DNA of 64,000 nucleotides from Saccharomonospora cyanea NA-134 (GCF_000244975.1 NZ_CM001440.1:4510325-4574324), one strand, 5' to 3'; numbered from the stretch's first letter, positions 38,739-47,178 are shown. The notes: generated by a model not told the origin, from the sequence alone. A program made the numbers and translations.

Positions 38739-39841
38739 CGACCGGCTCGGCTCCGTCCCCCGCGACCGAGAGCGCCTCGGAAGGGCCTACCGGCAAGCTC
38801 TCGACGCTCGACCGGTTCCTGCCGGTGTGGATCGCCGCCGCCATGGTCGTCGGCCTGCTGGCCGGCCGGTGGGTTCCCGGCCTCGACGAGGGGCTCGACG
38901 CCGTCGCTGTCGACGGCATCTCCCTACCGATCGCGCTGGGTCTGTTGGTGATGATGTACCCGGTGCTGGCCAAGGTCCGATACGACCGGCTCGGCTCCGT
39001 CACCCGCGACCGGCGGCTGCTGTGGCCGTCGTTGCTGCTGAACTGGCTCATCGGCCCAGCACTGATGTTCGCGCTGGCCTGGCTGCTGCTGCCCGACCTG
39101 CCCGAGTACCGCACCGGGTTGATCATCGTAGGGCTCGCCCGCTGCATCGCCATGGTGATCATCTGGAACGACCTGGCCTGCGGCGACCGGGAAGCCGCCG
39201 CCGTGTTGGTGGCGCTGAACTCCGTGTTCCAGGTCGTGATGTTCGGCGTGCTCGGCTGGTTCTACCTGTCCGTACTGCCCGGCTGGCTCGGCCTCGAGGT
39301 CACCGACCTCGCCGTGTCCGGATGGGAGATCGCGAAGAACGTCCTGATCTTCCTGGGCATTCCACTGGCGGCCGGATACCTGTCCCGCCGCCTCGGCGAA
39401 CGCGCGAAGGGCCGCGCCTGGTACGAAACCCGGTTCCTGCCCAGAGTCGGGCCGCTCGCACTGTACGGTCTGCTGTTCACCATCGTGATCCTGTTCGCTC
39501 TGCAGGGCGAGCAGATCACCACCCGGCCGCTCGACGTCGCCCGGATCGCGCTGCCGCTGCTGGTCTACTTCGCGGCGATGTGGGCCGGGGCCTACGCCCT
39601 CGGCAAGGCCCTCAGCCTGTCCTACCAGCGCACCACCACGCTCGCGTTCACCGCGGCCGGGAACAACTTCGAACTCGCCATCGCCGTGGCGATCGCCACC
39701 TTCGGCGCCACCAGCGGCCAGGCTCTCGCCGGGGTCGTCGGACCGTTGATCGAAGTGCCGGTCCTGGTCGCCCTGGTCTACGTGTCCCTGCGGCTGCGCC
39801 CCCGCTTCGCCCGATCCACCACCCCGGAGAGCATCCCGTGA
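38735..39841 (+). CDS. acr3: ACR3-family arsenite efflux permease
   Basis: A 368-aa, ten-TM arsenite/H+ antiporter. It has the essential Cys in IIVGLARCIAMVIIWNDLA and the conserved Glu region AAGNNFELAIAVAIATFG. It is the export step of the locus and is translationally coupled to both neighbours (4-bp overlaps with arsR and arsC). Confidence 0.95.
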   Translation: MTTGSAPSPATESASEGPTGKLSTLDRFLPVWIAAAMVVGLLAGRWVPGLDEGLDAVAVDGISLPIALGLLVMMYPVLAKVRYDRLGSVTRDRRLLWPSLLLNWLIGPALMFALAWLLLPDLPEYRTGLIIVGLARCIAMVIIWNDLACGDREAAAVLVALNSVFQVVMFGVLGWFYLSVLPGWLGLEVTDLAVSGWEIAKNVLIFLGIPLAAGYLSRRLGERAKGRAWYETRFLPRVGPLALYGLLFTIVILFALQGEQITTRPLDVARIALPLLVYFAAMWAGAYALGKALSLSYQRTTTLAFTAAGNNFELAIAVAIATFGATSGQALAGVVGPLIEVPVLVALVYVSLRLRPRFARSTTPESIP

Positions 39842-40242
39842 CAACCCCTGAAGTCCTGTTCGTCTGCGTGCACAATGCCGGCCGCTCACAGATGGCCGCC
39901 GCCCTTCTGGACCACCACGCGCGAGGCCGCGTCACCGTCCGCTCGGCAGGCTCGTCCCCCGCCGACACCCTCAATCCCGCCGTCGTGCAGGTGATGGCCG
40001 AACTCGGTCTCGACCTGTCCAAGGAGTTCCCCAAACCCCTGACCACGGACGCCGTCCGAGCCGCCGACGTCGTCATCACCATGGGCTGTGGGGACGCCTG
40101 CCCCGTCTTCCCCGGCAAGCGCTACCTCGACTGGCAGCTCGACGACCCCGCAGGCCTCCCCGCCGACCGGGTGCGCCGTATCCGCGACGAGATCGACCGG
40201 CGCGTCCGCGAGCTGCTCACCGAGCTGGTTTCAGAACTCTGA
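39838..40242 (+). CDS. arsC: Arsenate reductase, low-molecular-weight phosphatase type
   Basis: A 134-aa enzyme that reduces arsenate to arsenite. It has the P-loop CVHNAGRS (CX5R) at residue 10 and the second cysteine pair in TMGCGDACPVFPG. Members of this family in actinobacteria use thioredoxin or mycothiol; the Cys pair favours a thioredoxin-type relay, but I cannot decide. The start GTG at 39838 overlaps the acr3 stop. It is the last gene of the arsR-acr3-arsC unit. Confidence 0.93.
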   Translation: MTTPEVLFVCVHNAGRSQMAAALLDHHARGRVTVRSAGSSPADTLNPAVVQVMAELGLDLSKEFPKPLTTDAVRAADVVITMGCGDACPVFPGKRYLDWQLDDPAGLPADRVRRIRDEIDRRVRELLTELVSEL

Positions 40243-40358
40243 CCTGTGGGTCGAGCTCGGGACGCGCGCTGCGGTGGCCGTCGCCGAGCATCTCATCGGC
40301 GCCATCGATCCGGTACGGACCAAACCCCGGAAAGTACTGGTCGAACCTCAGCGGACAC

Positions 40359-40398
40359 GAAAAAGCCCTGGTCGACATGAACCGCCAACCAGGGCTTC
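40359..40398 (-). terminator. Terminator of tRNA-Ala
   Basis: On the minus strand AAGCCCTGG (40389-40397) pairs with CCAGGGCTT (40363-40371) and is followed by TTTTCG. It lies about 35 bp after the tRNA 3' end. Confidence 0.8.
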
Positions 40399-40430
40399 GA
40401 AGAAACTCGCTCATACAAGGAGCGATCCGG

Positions 40431-40503
40431 TGGAGCTGAGGGGAATCGAACCCCTGACCTTCTCGATGCGAACGAGACGCGCTACCAACTGCGCTACAGC
40501 CCC
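40431..40503 (-). tRNA. tRNA-Ala(CGC)
   Basis: 73 nt folds to a full cloverleaf. Acceptor GGGGCTG/CAGCTCC contains the G3:U70 pair that is the alanine identity element. The anticodon stem is TCTCG/CGAGA, loop TTCGCAT, anticodon CGC (codon GCG), T-loop TTCGATT. Discriminator A73 is present and CCA is not encoded. Confidence 0.95.
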
Positions 40504-40559
40504 TTTTCGGTTGCTCGGTGAGCATAGCAACCCTGCCACACCCACCGAGCAGGGGGTCC

Positions 40560-41417
40560 CTATTCGCCCGCGGCCCGCCGGTACGAATACCGCCCCGGGT
40601 CGTCGAGCTCGTGGAACGCCGGGTCCTCGTCCTCCAGGTCGACCACCACCGCCTGCCTGCGGACCCGGGTGGTCGGCATGGGCTTGCGCTCGGCTCCCAC
40701 CACGTCGCCGGGTTCGTTGGGCAGCACCTCGATGTCCTCGAGCGGATCCGCCCTCCGGGGCGTACGCCGTGAGGCGGCACGCAAGCGGGCGAGCCTGCGC
40801 TGCCGGATCTCCTCCTCGATGCGGACCTGCCTGCGCAGGTAGACGAGGTAGGCCACGAGAGTGAGATCGGCGGCGCCGTGCACCCACCACACCACGGGAA
40901 GCACGAAGCCCGCCACGACCGCTGTGGACACCACGGTCAGCAGCAGCACCACGACGACGCGCTGACGGAACGCGTACTTCGCCCTGGCCGCGAGCGCGGC
41001 GGCTTCGGGATCGAAACCCCCACGCCCGGGACGGTAACGCCGCAGAGGACGTCCCTCGGTCACCGCGCCCCGCCCCACGGAGAACTCGTCGGTCTCACCG
41101 CCATCACCACGGCGGCCTTCACCGTAAGCGTCGTCCTCGCCACCATGCGCGTCATCGCCGCCGACATCCTCGGGGTCCTCGTACGCACCCCTCGGGTCGT
41201 CGTCCGCGGCCTCCGGGTCCTCACCGACCATCGAGCCGACGTCCCCCCGTTCGGACTCGCCGCTCGAGGTGTCGCGCGCACTCCCGCTGCGCACGACCCG
41301 CGCGGCCAGAGCCGCGTCGTTGGTCTGCGTGATGACCTGCCGCTTGCGCGCGACCATGGGAACGAGGACGGCAAGCCATGCCGCAGCGAGCCCCACAATG
41401 ATCAACGAGCTGGGCAT
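40560..41417 (-). CDS. GlpR/SepX-type membrane protein (gephyrin-like protein receptor, cell division)
   Basis: A 285-aa protein. An N-terminal TM segment (SLIIVGLAAAWLAVLVPMVAR) is followed by an acidic disordered stretch (EDPEAADDDPRGAYEDPEDV), two closely spaced TM segments (VVVVLLLTVVSTAVVAGFVL and VVWWVHGAADLTLVAYLVYL) and a basic C-terminus. This layout and its place beside rimJ and the moeA-like glp gene match GlpR of Corynebacterium and SepX of Streptomyces, which act with FtsZ at the septum. I chose the ATG at 41417 because of its GGGGGAGG ribosome site. Confidence 0.82.
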   Translation of the reverse strand: MPSSLIIVGLAAAWLAVLVPMVARKRQVITQTNDAALAARVVRSGSARDTSSGESERGDVGSMVGEDPEAADDDPRGAYEDPEDVGGDDAHGGEDDAYGEGRRGDGGETDEFSVGRGAVTEGRPLRRYRPGRGGFDPEAAALAARAKYAFRQRVVVVLLLTVVSTAVVAGFVLPVVWWVHGAADLTLVAYLVYLRRQVRIEEEIRQRRLARLRAASRRTPRRADPLEDIEVLPNEPGDVVGAERKPMPTTRVRRQAVVVDLEDEDPAFHELDDPGRYSYRRAAGE

Positions 41418-41599
41418 TCCCGTCACCTCCCCCGACCTGTACTGCGCGCCGTCGTGATGGGCGCGTCCGGCCTCGCGGCTCTCGCTGCGCACTCACTCCG
41501 ACTCTCGTCACGCTAGTCACAGGAGTAACAGAAAACGCGGAGACTCGCCGGGTGGTTTTCCGACTCACCTGGTTGAACGAGGTTCGTTTCACATGTCGG

Positions 41600-42277
41600 T
41601 CAGCGCTGCTCAGGCATGCTAGCCCCACCGGATGCGACGAGCAGCGCGACGACTCCGTCACCGGTTTCCTCGGCGGTGAGGGCGTAGCAGAGGTGATCCC
41701 GCCACTCCCCCTGCACCTCCAGGTAGCGACGGAAGAGTCCCTCCCTGCGGTAGCCCGCCTTGCCGAGCACTCGCAGGCTCGCCACGTTCTCGGGACGGAC
41801 CGTGGCTTCGAGGCGGTGCAGGCGCCCCTCCGTGAACGCGTGGTCGGTGGCCAACGCGACCGCCGCCGTGGCCACACCGCCCCCGGCGAGCTCGGACGAC
41901 ACCCAGTAGCCGATCCACGCCGACCGCAGTGCCGCCCGGATGACGTTGCCGATCGTGAGCTGACCGGCGAACACGTCGTCCACCGTGATCGCGAAGGGGA
42001 AACACTGCCCTTGTTTGGCGAGACGTCGCAGCGTGGACCACTGGGACGGCCAGGCGGAGGCGGCGTTGCGCTCGCGCCAGGTACCGGGCTGGTTGGGTTC
42101 CCAGCGTTCGAGGTACTCCTGGTCGCGGAGCCGGATCCGGCTCCAGTCGGAGCCGTCCCGCAGTCGCAGGGGGCGTAGGCGGACAGTGCCCGCGGGCACG
42201 ACCAGTGGTCCCAACCTCACGGGCCAGCCGAGCCGTCGGGGCTCCGCGACGTGGGATGCGCCGTACCCGGCCGACAT
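41600..42277 (-). CDS. rimJ: RimJ-like GNAT N-acetyltransferase
   Basis: A 225-aa GNAT of the RimJ/RimL group. It has RLRPLRLRDGSDWSRIRLRD, YWVSSELAGGGVATAAVALA (acetyl-CoA pyrophosphate loop, in the Q/RxxGxG/A region) and LHRLEATVRPENVASLRVLGKAGYRREGL. Family members acetylate N-termini of ribosomal or other proteins. It sits between glp and glpR, as in mycobacteria (Rv0995). Confidence 0.9.
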   Translation of the reverse strand: MSAGYGASHVAEPRRLGWPVRLGPLVVPAGTVRLRPLRLRDGSDWSRIRLRDQEYLERWEPNQPGTWRERNAASAWPSQWSTLRRLAKQGQCFPFAITVDDVFAGQLTIGNVIRAALRSAWIGYWVSSELAGGGVATAAVALATDHAFTEGRLHRLEATVRPENVASLRVLGKAGYRREGLFRRYLEVQGEWRDHLCYALTAEETGDGVVALLVASGGASMPEQR

Positions 42278-42288
42278 GGCTCACCCCG

Positions 42289-43557
42289 CTAGGCGCGCGG
42301 GGCGAGGAAGGCCACCCTGACCTGCTCCCCCGCGGCGACGTCCGTCAGGTCCTCGTCCACGTTGATCAGGCAGTTGGCCTCGGCCAGCGACGTGAGCAGA
42401 TGGGAGCCGCCGGTGCCGAGCGGCTGAACCAGGTACTCGCCGTTGCTCTCGTCGCGCAGCAACTGCCCGCGCAGGTAGCCACGCCGCCCCTTCGTCGACG
42501 TGATCGGCGACAGCAGTCGCGCCTCCACCGTCCTGCGATGCGGGTGGCGGGTGCCGCGAGCCGCCCGGATGAGCGGGCGCACCATCACCTCGAACACAAC
42601 GAGCGCGCTCATCGGGTTGGCCGGGATGAGGAAGGTGGGCACCGCGTCCGGCCCGAGCTTCCCGAACGCCTGTGTGGAGCCCGGGTGCATGGCCACGCGC
42701 GTGGTGTCGATGTCGCCGAGGTCGGCGAGCGCGGCCTGGACCTCGTCACCGATGCTCCCGCCCGCGCCCCCGGCCACGACGATGACCTCGGACATCAACA
42801 GTCTGCCCTCGACCGTCTCCCGCAGCCGCTTCGCGTCGAGCGGGACGATGCCGACCCGGCTCACCTCCGCACCCGCGTCCCGCGCGGCCGCCGCAAGGGC
42901 GTAGGAGTTGACGTCGTAGACCTGCCCGACGGCCGGGGTGCGGTCGATGTCGACGAGCTCGTCGCCCACGGAGATGATCGACACTCTGGGTCGCGGGTGC
43001 ACGAGCACCTTCGACCGGCCCACGGCGGCGAGCAGCCCCACCTGCGCCGCTCCGATCGTGTCGCCCTTGCGCACGGCGACGTCGCCGGTCTGGACGTCCT
43101 CCCCCGTCCTCCGCACGTAACCGTGCGAGGGGACGGCACGGCGCACCGTCACCTTCGCGGTGCCTCCGTCGGTGTACGAGCTCGGGACGACGGCGTCGGC
43201 GAGCGTCGGCAGCGGCGCACCGGTGTCCACGCGCACGGCCTGCCCCGGCTGGAGCCGCCTCGGCTGCCGGGAACCGGCCGGAATCTCCCCGACCACCGGC
43301 ATCTCCACGGGTTCGTCGTTGGCCGCGCGGACGTCGACGCTGCGCACGGCGTAACCGTCCACGGCCGCCTGGTCGAAGCCGGGCAGCGCCTGCTCGGCGA
43401 CCACCTCCTCGGCACAGAGCAGCCCCTGTGCCTCGGAGATCGCCATCCGCACGGGACGGGGCCGCACCGCCGCCTTCAGCAGCAGCGCGAGATGGTCCTC
43501 GACCGACCGCAGTTCGGCTCTGGGATGCGTGACGACGATCGACTCGGTGTCAGTCAT
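42289..43557 (-). CDS. glp: Glp: gephyrin-like MoeA-family protein
   Basis: A 422-aa MoeA homologue. It has PGFDQAAVDGYAV, the sugar-nucleotide-like loop ISVGDELVDI, GGAGGSIGDEV where enzymatic MoeA usually has GGVSVGEYD, and IPANPMSALVVFEV where MoeA has LPGNPVS. In Corynebacterium the equivalent gene of this locus encodes Glp, which binds FtsZ and the membrane protein GlpR; a molybdenum-insertase activity may be retained or lost. The start ATG at 43557 overlaps the galU stop by one base. It is coupled to galU. Confidence 0.85.
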   Translation of the reverse strand: MTDTESIVVTHPRAELRSVEDHLALLLKAAVRPRPVRMAISEAQGLLCAEEVVAEQALPGFDQAAVDGYAVRSVDVRAANDEPVEMPVVGEIPAGSRQPRRLQPGQAVRVDTGAPLPTLADAVVPSSYTDGGTAKVTVRRAVPSHGYVRRTGEDVQTGDVAVRKGDTIGAAQVGLLAAVGRSKVLVHPRPRVSIISVGDELVDIDRTPAVGQVYDVNSYALAAAARDAGAEVSRVGIVPLDAKRLRETVEGRLLMSEVIVVAGGAGGSIGDEVQAALADLGDIDTTRVAMHPGSTQAFGKLGPDAVPTFLIPANPMSALVVFEVMVRPLIRAARGTRHPHRRTVEARLLSPITSTKGRRGYLRGQLLRDESNGEYLVQPLGTGGSHLLTSLAEANCLINVDEDLTDVAAGEQVRVAFLAPRA

Positions 43558-44459
43558 CAGTGGGCGGTACCGATCCGTTCGAGCAGCCACTCGCGCAGCG
43601 AGGGGCCGTAGTCGGGATTGTCAAGGGCGAAGTCGACGGCCGCGCGCAGGAAACCACCGGGGTTGCCGAGGTCGTGTCGCCCGCCGTGGTGGACGACGAC
43701 GTGCACGGGGTGCCCTTCGGAGATCAGCAGCGCTACGGCGTCGGTCAACTGCAACTCTCCGCCGGAGCCGGGCTCGATGCGCCTGAGCGCGTCGAAGATC
43801 GCCCGATCGAGCAGGTAGCGGCCCGCCGCGGCGTACGTGGACGGCGCGTCCTCGGGCGCGGGCTTCTCCACCATCCCGTGGACCCGCTTCACGTCGGCGT
43901 CGTCCGTGTCGGAGACGTCGAACACGCCGTAGGGGGAGATCTGCTCCTTCGGGATGTCGAACGCGCAGAGGACGCTGCCGCCGTGCCGCGCCCGCACCTC
44001 GGCCATCTTGGACAGCACCCCGGTGGGCAGCACGAGGTCGTCGGGCAGCAGGACCGCCACGGCGGTGTCGGCGTCGTCCAGGTTCGGTTCGGCCTGCGCG
44101 ACGGCGTGGCCGAGACCGAGTGCCTCCTCCTGGATCGCCACCTCGACGTCCAGCAGCTCGCCGGCCCTGCGCACCTTCTCCAACTGCTCGGTCTTGCCCT
44201 TGCGTTCGAGCGTCGCCTCCAACTCGGGCTTGCCGGAGAAGTAGTCCACGACCGATTTCTTGTCGGGGGACGTGACGATCACCATGCGTTGCGCACCAGC
44301 CTCGGCGGCCTCGCTCGCGACGAGCTCGATCCCCGGCGTGTCGACGACCGGAAGCAGCTCCTTCGGAACAGCCTTCGTGGTCGGGAGGAATCTCGTGCCG
44401 AGCCCTGCAGCCGGCACGATGGCGGTCCGGAACGTGGTCTCAATCGTGGCGCCCGTCAT
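43557..44459 (-). CDS. galU: UTP--glucose-1-phosphate uridylyltransferase
   Basis: Makes UDP-glucose for cell envelope, trehalose and galactose metabolism. The 300-aa enzyme begins TAIVPAAGLGTRFLPTTKAVPKELLPV and contains the UTP site, VAVLLPDDLVL, VEKPAPEDAPS and GELQLTDAVALL. The start at 44459 follows TAGGCT by 8 nt. The divergent cyclo-ligase gene starts only 24 bp away. Confidence 0.96.
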   Translation of the reverse strand: MTGATIETTFRTAIVPAAGLGTRFLPTTKAVPKELLPVVDTPGIELVASEAAEAGAQRMVIVTSPDKKSVVDYFSGKPELEATLERKGKTEQLEKVRRAGELLDVEVAIQEEALGLGHAVAQAEPNLDDADTAVAVLLPDDLVLPTGVLSKMAEVRARHGGSVLCAFDIPKEQISPYGVFDVSDTDDADVKRVHGMVEKPAPEDAPSTYAAAGRYLLDRAIFDALRRIEPGSGGELQLTDAVALLISEGHPVHVVVHHGGRHDLGNPGGFLRAAVDFALDNPDYGPSLREWLLERIGTAH

Positions 44460-44467
44460 GGGCGCAA

Positions 44468-44477
44468 AGCCTAGCCT
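44468..44477. promoter_or_regulatory. Overlapping divergent -10 elements of galU and the cyclo-ligase gene
   Basis: AGCCTAGCCT holds TAGGCT on minus (44468-44473; 8 nt to the galU ATG) and TAGCCT on plus (44472-44477; 6 nt to the GTG at 44484). They share two bases, so both genes should have leaderless transcripts from one tiny region. Confidence 0.5.
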
Positions 44478-44483
44478 GGTCCC

Positions 44484-45095
44484 GTGGAACCCACCGACAA
44501 CGACAACCCCTCGGCGAGTGTCAAGGCGGCGTGGCGGAAACGGCTGCGCGCCGGGCGTGCCGCGGTCCCGCGGGAACAGCACGACGCCGAAACCGCGAAG
44601 CTCGCCCGGGCCTTCGCCGAACTGCCGGGCGCGACCGTGTGCTGTTACGTGCCCTTCGGCACCGAACCGGGCTCGGTGGAACTGCTCGACGTCCTGCACG
44701 ACCGGGGCAGCAGGGTGCTGCTTCCCGTCATCCCCTCCAGGCGAGGGCCGCTGGACTGGGCGGAGTACTCCGGGATGTCGTCGCTGGCCACGGGGGAGTT
44801 CCCGCCGGTGCTGGAGCCGACAGGGCCCCGGCTCGGCCCGCACGCCGTGGCCGAGGCGGACGTCGTGCTCGTTCCCGCGCTGGCGGTCGACCACGTCGGG
44901 GTACGACTGGGCAAGGGAGGCGGTTACTACGACCGCTCGCTCGTGCTCGCCGCTCGCGAGACCCGCTTCATAGCCGTGATCCGCGACACAGAACTCGTCG
45001 ATCGACTGCCCGCCGAACCTCACGACGTGCGCATGCACGCCGCCCTCACACCGAATCGGGGACTGATCGAGCTGGCCGGACGCCGCGAGGTGTGA
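44484..45095 (+). CDS. 5-formyltetrahydrofolate cyclo-ligase
   Basis: A 203-aa enzyme that recycles 5-formyl-THF to methenyl-THF with ATP. It has KAAWRKRLRAGRAAVP, the substrate region GEFPPVLEPTGPR and the nucleotide motif GVRLGKGGGYYDRSL (GxGGGYYDR). The GTG at 44484 is 6 nt after the -10 hexamer. The position next to galU and fmdB matches Rv0992c of mycobacteria. Confidence 0.94.
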   Translation: MEPTDNDNPSASVKAAWRKRLRAGRAAVPREQHDAETAKLARAFAELPGATVCCYVPFGTEPGSVELLDVLHDRGSRVLLPVIPSRRGPLDWAEYSGMSSLATGEFPPVLEPTGPRLGPHAVAEADVVLVPALAVDHVGVRLGKGGGYYDRSLVLAARETRFIAVIRDTELVDRLPAEPHDVRMHAALTPNRGLIELAGRREV

Positions 45096-45107
45096 GCCGA
45101 ACCTCGA

Positions 45108-45137
45108 TTGCGCTCGGGGAACACGATCGAGCAGAAT
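45108..45137 (+). promoter_or_regulatory. Candidate promoter of the fmdB/ruc gene
   Basis: TTGCGC (45108-45113) and CAGAAT (45132-45137) are separated by 18 bp. The CIRCE element follows immediately, so transcription start would fall in or next to it. Confidence 0.45.
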
Positions 45138-45141
45138 TGCG

Positions 45142-45168
45142 TTAGCACTCTCGGCCACCGAGTGCCAA
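45142..45168. promoter_or_regulatory. CIRCE element (HrcA operator)
   Basis: TTAGCACTC-N9-GAGTGCCAA, one mismatch from the CIRCE consensus TTAGCACTC-N9-GAGTGCTAA, lies 31 bp upstream of the GTG of the FmdB-family gene. The HrcA repressor binds such sites and releases them on heat or protein stress. Confidence 0.9.
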
Positions 45169-45199
45169 GTCAGAGTGCCGTAGCCTCGAAGGAGACCCT

Positions 45200-45526
45200 G
45201 TGCCGACCTATCAATACGCCTGTAAGGAGTGCGACCACCAGTTCGAGGTGGTCCAGTCGTTCTCCGACGCGAGCCTGACGGACTGTCCCGAGTGCCAGGG
45301 GCCGCTGCGCAAGCTCTACGGGTCCGTCGGCGTGATCTTCAAGGGCAGCGGGTTCTACCGCACGGATTCCCGGTCGGACTCGAAGACGTCGGCAGCCTCG
45401 AAGCCTTCGAAGTCGTCGTCGAGTTCCTCCGACAGCAGCTCGTCCGGCGGCTCCTCGAACGGGTCCACGAAGTCGGATTCCGCTTCGTCCAGCTCCAGCA
45501 CGACTTCCACCGCCGCGGCGTCCTGA
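45200..45526 (+). CDS. FmdB-family zinc protein, homologue of redox-regulated chaperone Ruc
   Basis: A 108-aa protein with an N-terminal zinc ribbon (CKEC at about 9-12 and CPEC at about 31-34) and a disordered Ser-rich C-terminal half (SKPSKSSSSSSDSSSSGGSS). In M. tuberculosis the equivalent Rv0991c (Ruc) prevents protein aggregation when oxidised and is under HrcA control. The CIRCE upstream here fits that. GTG start with aaggaga. Its neighbours (cyclo-ligase, galU) match the mycobacterial order. Confidence 0.87.
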   Translation: MPTYQYACKECDHQFEVVQSFSDASLTDCPECQGPLRKLYGSVGVIFKGSGFYRTDSRSDSKTSAASKPSKSSSSSSDSSSSGGSSNGSTKSDSASSSSSTTSTAAAS

Positions 45527-45697
45527 CGACGTAGCCGCGGCTCCTTGACGCAACCCGCGTGAGCCGGTTGTCCACAGGGAGGGAGTTGTCCACAGCCCAG
45601 CAGTCGCTCGCTTCCGGTGGCGAGGGCCCGCTTCTACCGTCGGTTCCCGGTGGGCGCGCACAGCGCTCACGGCAGGGACCGACGAGGGGGAAGCGGT

Positions 45698-46342
45698 ATG
45701 GACGACAAGCGCCTACGTGAACGGCACCGCAGGCTGCGGGCCCGGCTTCGCGGGCAGCCACTCACACTCCTACGACGCGCGCTCGCCGCCGTCTTGTTCC
45801 TTGTCGCCGCCGCGCTGGCCGCCGCACCCGGCGCGAGCAGTGAGGCGACGCTGCCCACCCTCGTGACGGCGAGGGACGTTCCGTCGGGATCCGCCCTGTC
45901 GGCCACCGACGTCCGGGTCGTCGACGTCGCCGCCGACTCGCGCCCCGACGGTGTGCTCACTGAGCCCGGCCAGGCGGTACACCGGCGGCTGGTGGGTGCC
46001 GCGCGCGCAGGCGAGCCACTCACCGATGTGCGGCTCGCCGACAACCGCAGCGGGCCGCCTGGTTTCACCACCGTTCCGCTCCGGCTGGCCGACGCAGGCG
46101 TCACCGACCTGTTGCGGCCTGGCACCCGCGTCGATGTCGTCGTGCCGGGGGAAGAGGCGGAACAGGCCGAGGTGCTGGCGGCCAATGCCACGGTGGTCAC
46201 CGTGGCGGAGCAGGAATCCGGCCGGATCGGCGGACCACTCGAGCCCGAGGAACCACTCGTGCTGGTGTCCGTGGCCGACGAGGACGCTCCCCTCGTCGCT
46301 GCCGCGGGTCTCGGCAAGCCCGTCACGGTGACACTGCGATGA
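45698..46342 (+). CDS. SAF-domain membrane protein
   Basis: A 214-aa protein. A basic N-terminus and one TM segment (ALAAVLFLVAAALAAAPGAS) precede an extracellular SAF domain (VTARDVPSGSALSATDVRVVDV), as in CpaB/RcpC and in AFP-like proteins. No Flp pilus genes are nearby. I chose the ATG at 45698; an in-frame GTG upstream (45617) would add an Arg-rich stretch. Its function is unknown, perhaps cell-surface carbohydrate binding. Confidence 0.78.
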   Translation: MDDKRLRERHRRLRARLRGQPLTLLRRALAAVLFLVAAALAAAPGASSEATLPTLVTARDVPSGSALSATDVRVVDVAADSRPDGVLTEPGQAVHRRLVGAARAGEPLTDVRLADNRSGPPGFTTVPLRLADAGVTDLLRPGTRVDVVVPGEEAEQAEVLAANATVVTVAEQESGRIGGPLEPEEPLVLVSVADEDAPLVAAAGLGKPVTVTLR

Positions 46343-46363
46343 CCGCGTACAGCCTGCTCAGCG

Positions 46364-46549
46364 TCAGCGATCGTGATGTGGTGGCCGGTTCTCCCGGTAC
46401 CAGTCGTCCGGCAGACCGGCCGACTGGTAGGTGTCCCGCTCGTCCCGAGTGGTTTCGGGAAGCACGTCGCCGAACACGTCGTCGAGGGTTCTGCGCCGCG
46501 CCTTGCCCTCGTGTCGGTCCGGGCTGTTCCGCTGTTTCTTCTCGTCCAT
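46364..46549 (-). CDS. Small conserved-looking acidic/basic protein, function unknown
   Basis: A 61-aa protein (LDDVFGDVLPETTRDERDTY...DDWYRENRPPHHDR). The ending DDWYRENRPPHH looks like a conserved motif shared by short proteins of related actinobacteria (from memory). It has no TM segment. It follows moaB by 26 bp on the same strand and may be co-transcribed. Confidence 0.6.
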   Translation of the reverse strand: MDEKKQRNSPDRHEGKARRRTLDDVFGDVLPETTRDERDTYQSAGLPDDWYRENRPPHHDR

Positions 46550-46575
46550 GGCCGCCTGGTGTACTGGTAGGGCTC

Positions 46576-47076
46576 TCAGGTCTGATCGAGGCCCGAAAGT
46601 TGATCGATGACGTGGCGCACCAGGGCCGAAAGGGTTGCCATGCCGTCCCGGATGGCTGTGCGGGAACCGGCGAGGTTCACCACCAGTGTGCTGCCCGAAA
46701 TGCCCACAAGGCCACGCGAGATCCCCGCGTCCATGGCGCCGGCCGCCAGCCCGGAGGACCGCAGTGCCTCGGCGATGCCCGGCACCGGCCGGTCGAGCAC
46801 GCCTGCGGTGGCGTCGGGCGTGACGTCCCGGGGAGACACCCCCGTGGCTCCGACGGTGATCACCAGGTCGACACCACCGATCACCGCCGTGTTCAACGCG
46901 TTGCGGATCTCCACCGTGTCCGCGCGAACCACCACGATGCCGTCGACGATGAAGTTCGCTTCTTCCAGGAGCTCGGTGACGAGTGGACCCGTACTGTCCT
47001 CTCGCTCGCCTTGGGCCAACCGATCATCCACGATCACGACGAGGGCCCGACCCAACCGCTGTGCATCCCGTTCCAT
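46576..47076 (-). CDS. moaB2: MoaB/Mog-family molybdopterin-binding protein
   Basis: A 166-aa protein. The MPT-binding fold is shown by VITVGATGVSPRDVTPDATAG (standard GGTG replaced by VGATG), GISRGLVGISGSTLVVNLAGS and the start ALVVIVDDRLAQGEREDSTGP. In enzymatic members it adenylylates molybdopterin. I chose the ATG at 47076. The genomic order pepD-moaB2 is that of mycobacteria (Rv0983-Rv0984), here interrupted by a sigma/membrane-protein pair. Confidence 0.88.
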   Translation of the reverse strand: MERDAQRLGRALVVIVDDRLAQGEREDSTGPLVTELLEEANFIVDGIVVVRADTVEIRNALNTAVIGGVDLVITVGATGVSPRDVTPDATAGVLDRPVPGIAEALRSSGLAAGAMDAGISRGLVGISGSTLVVNLAGSRTAIRDGMATLSALVRHVIDQLSGLDQT

Positions 47077-47178
47077 GTGCACCACCGTAGTGCCATTCGC
47101 AAACCCAGGGTGATTGGCGCCGCTGCGGGAAGGCCGTCCCAACGAGGTGCGCTGAGACGGCCGTCACGGAATTCCCGT

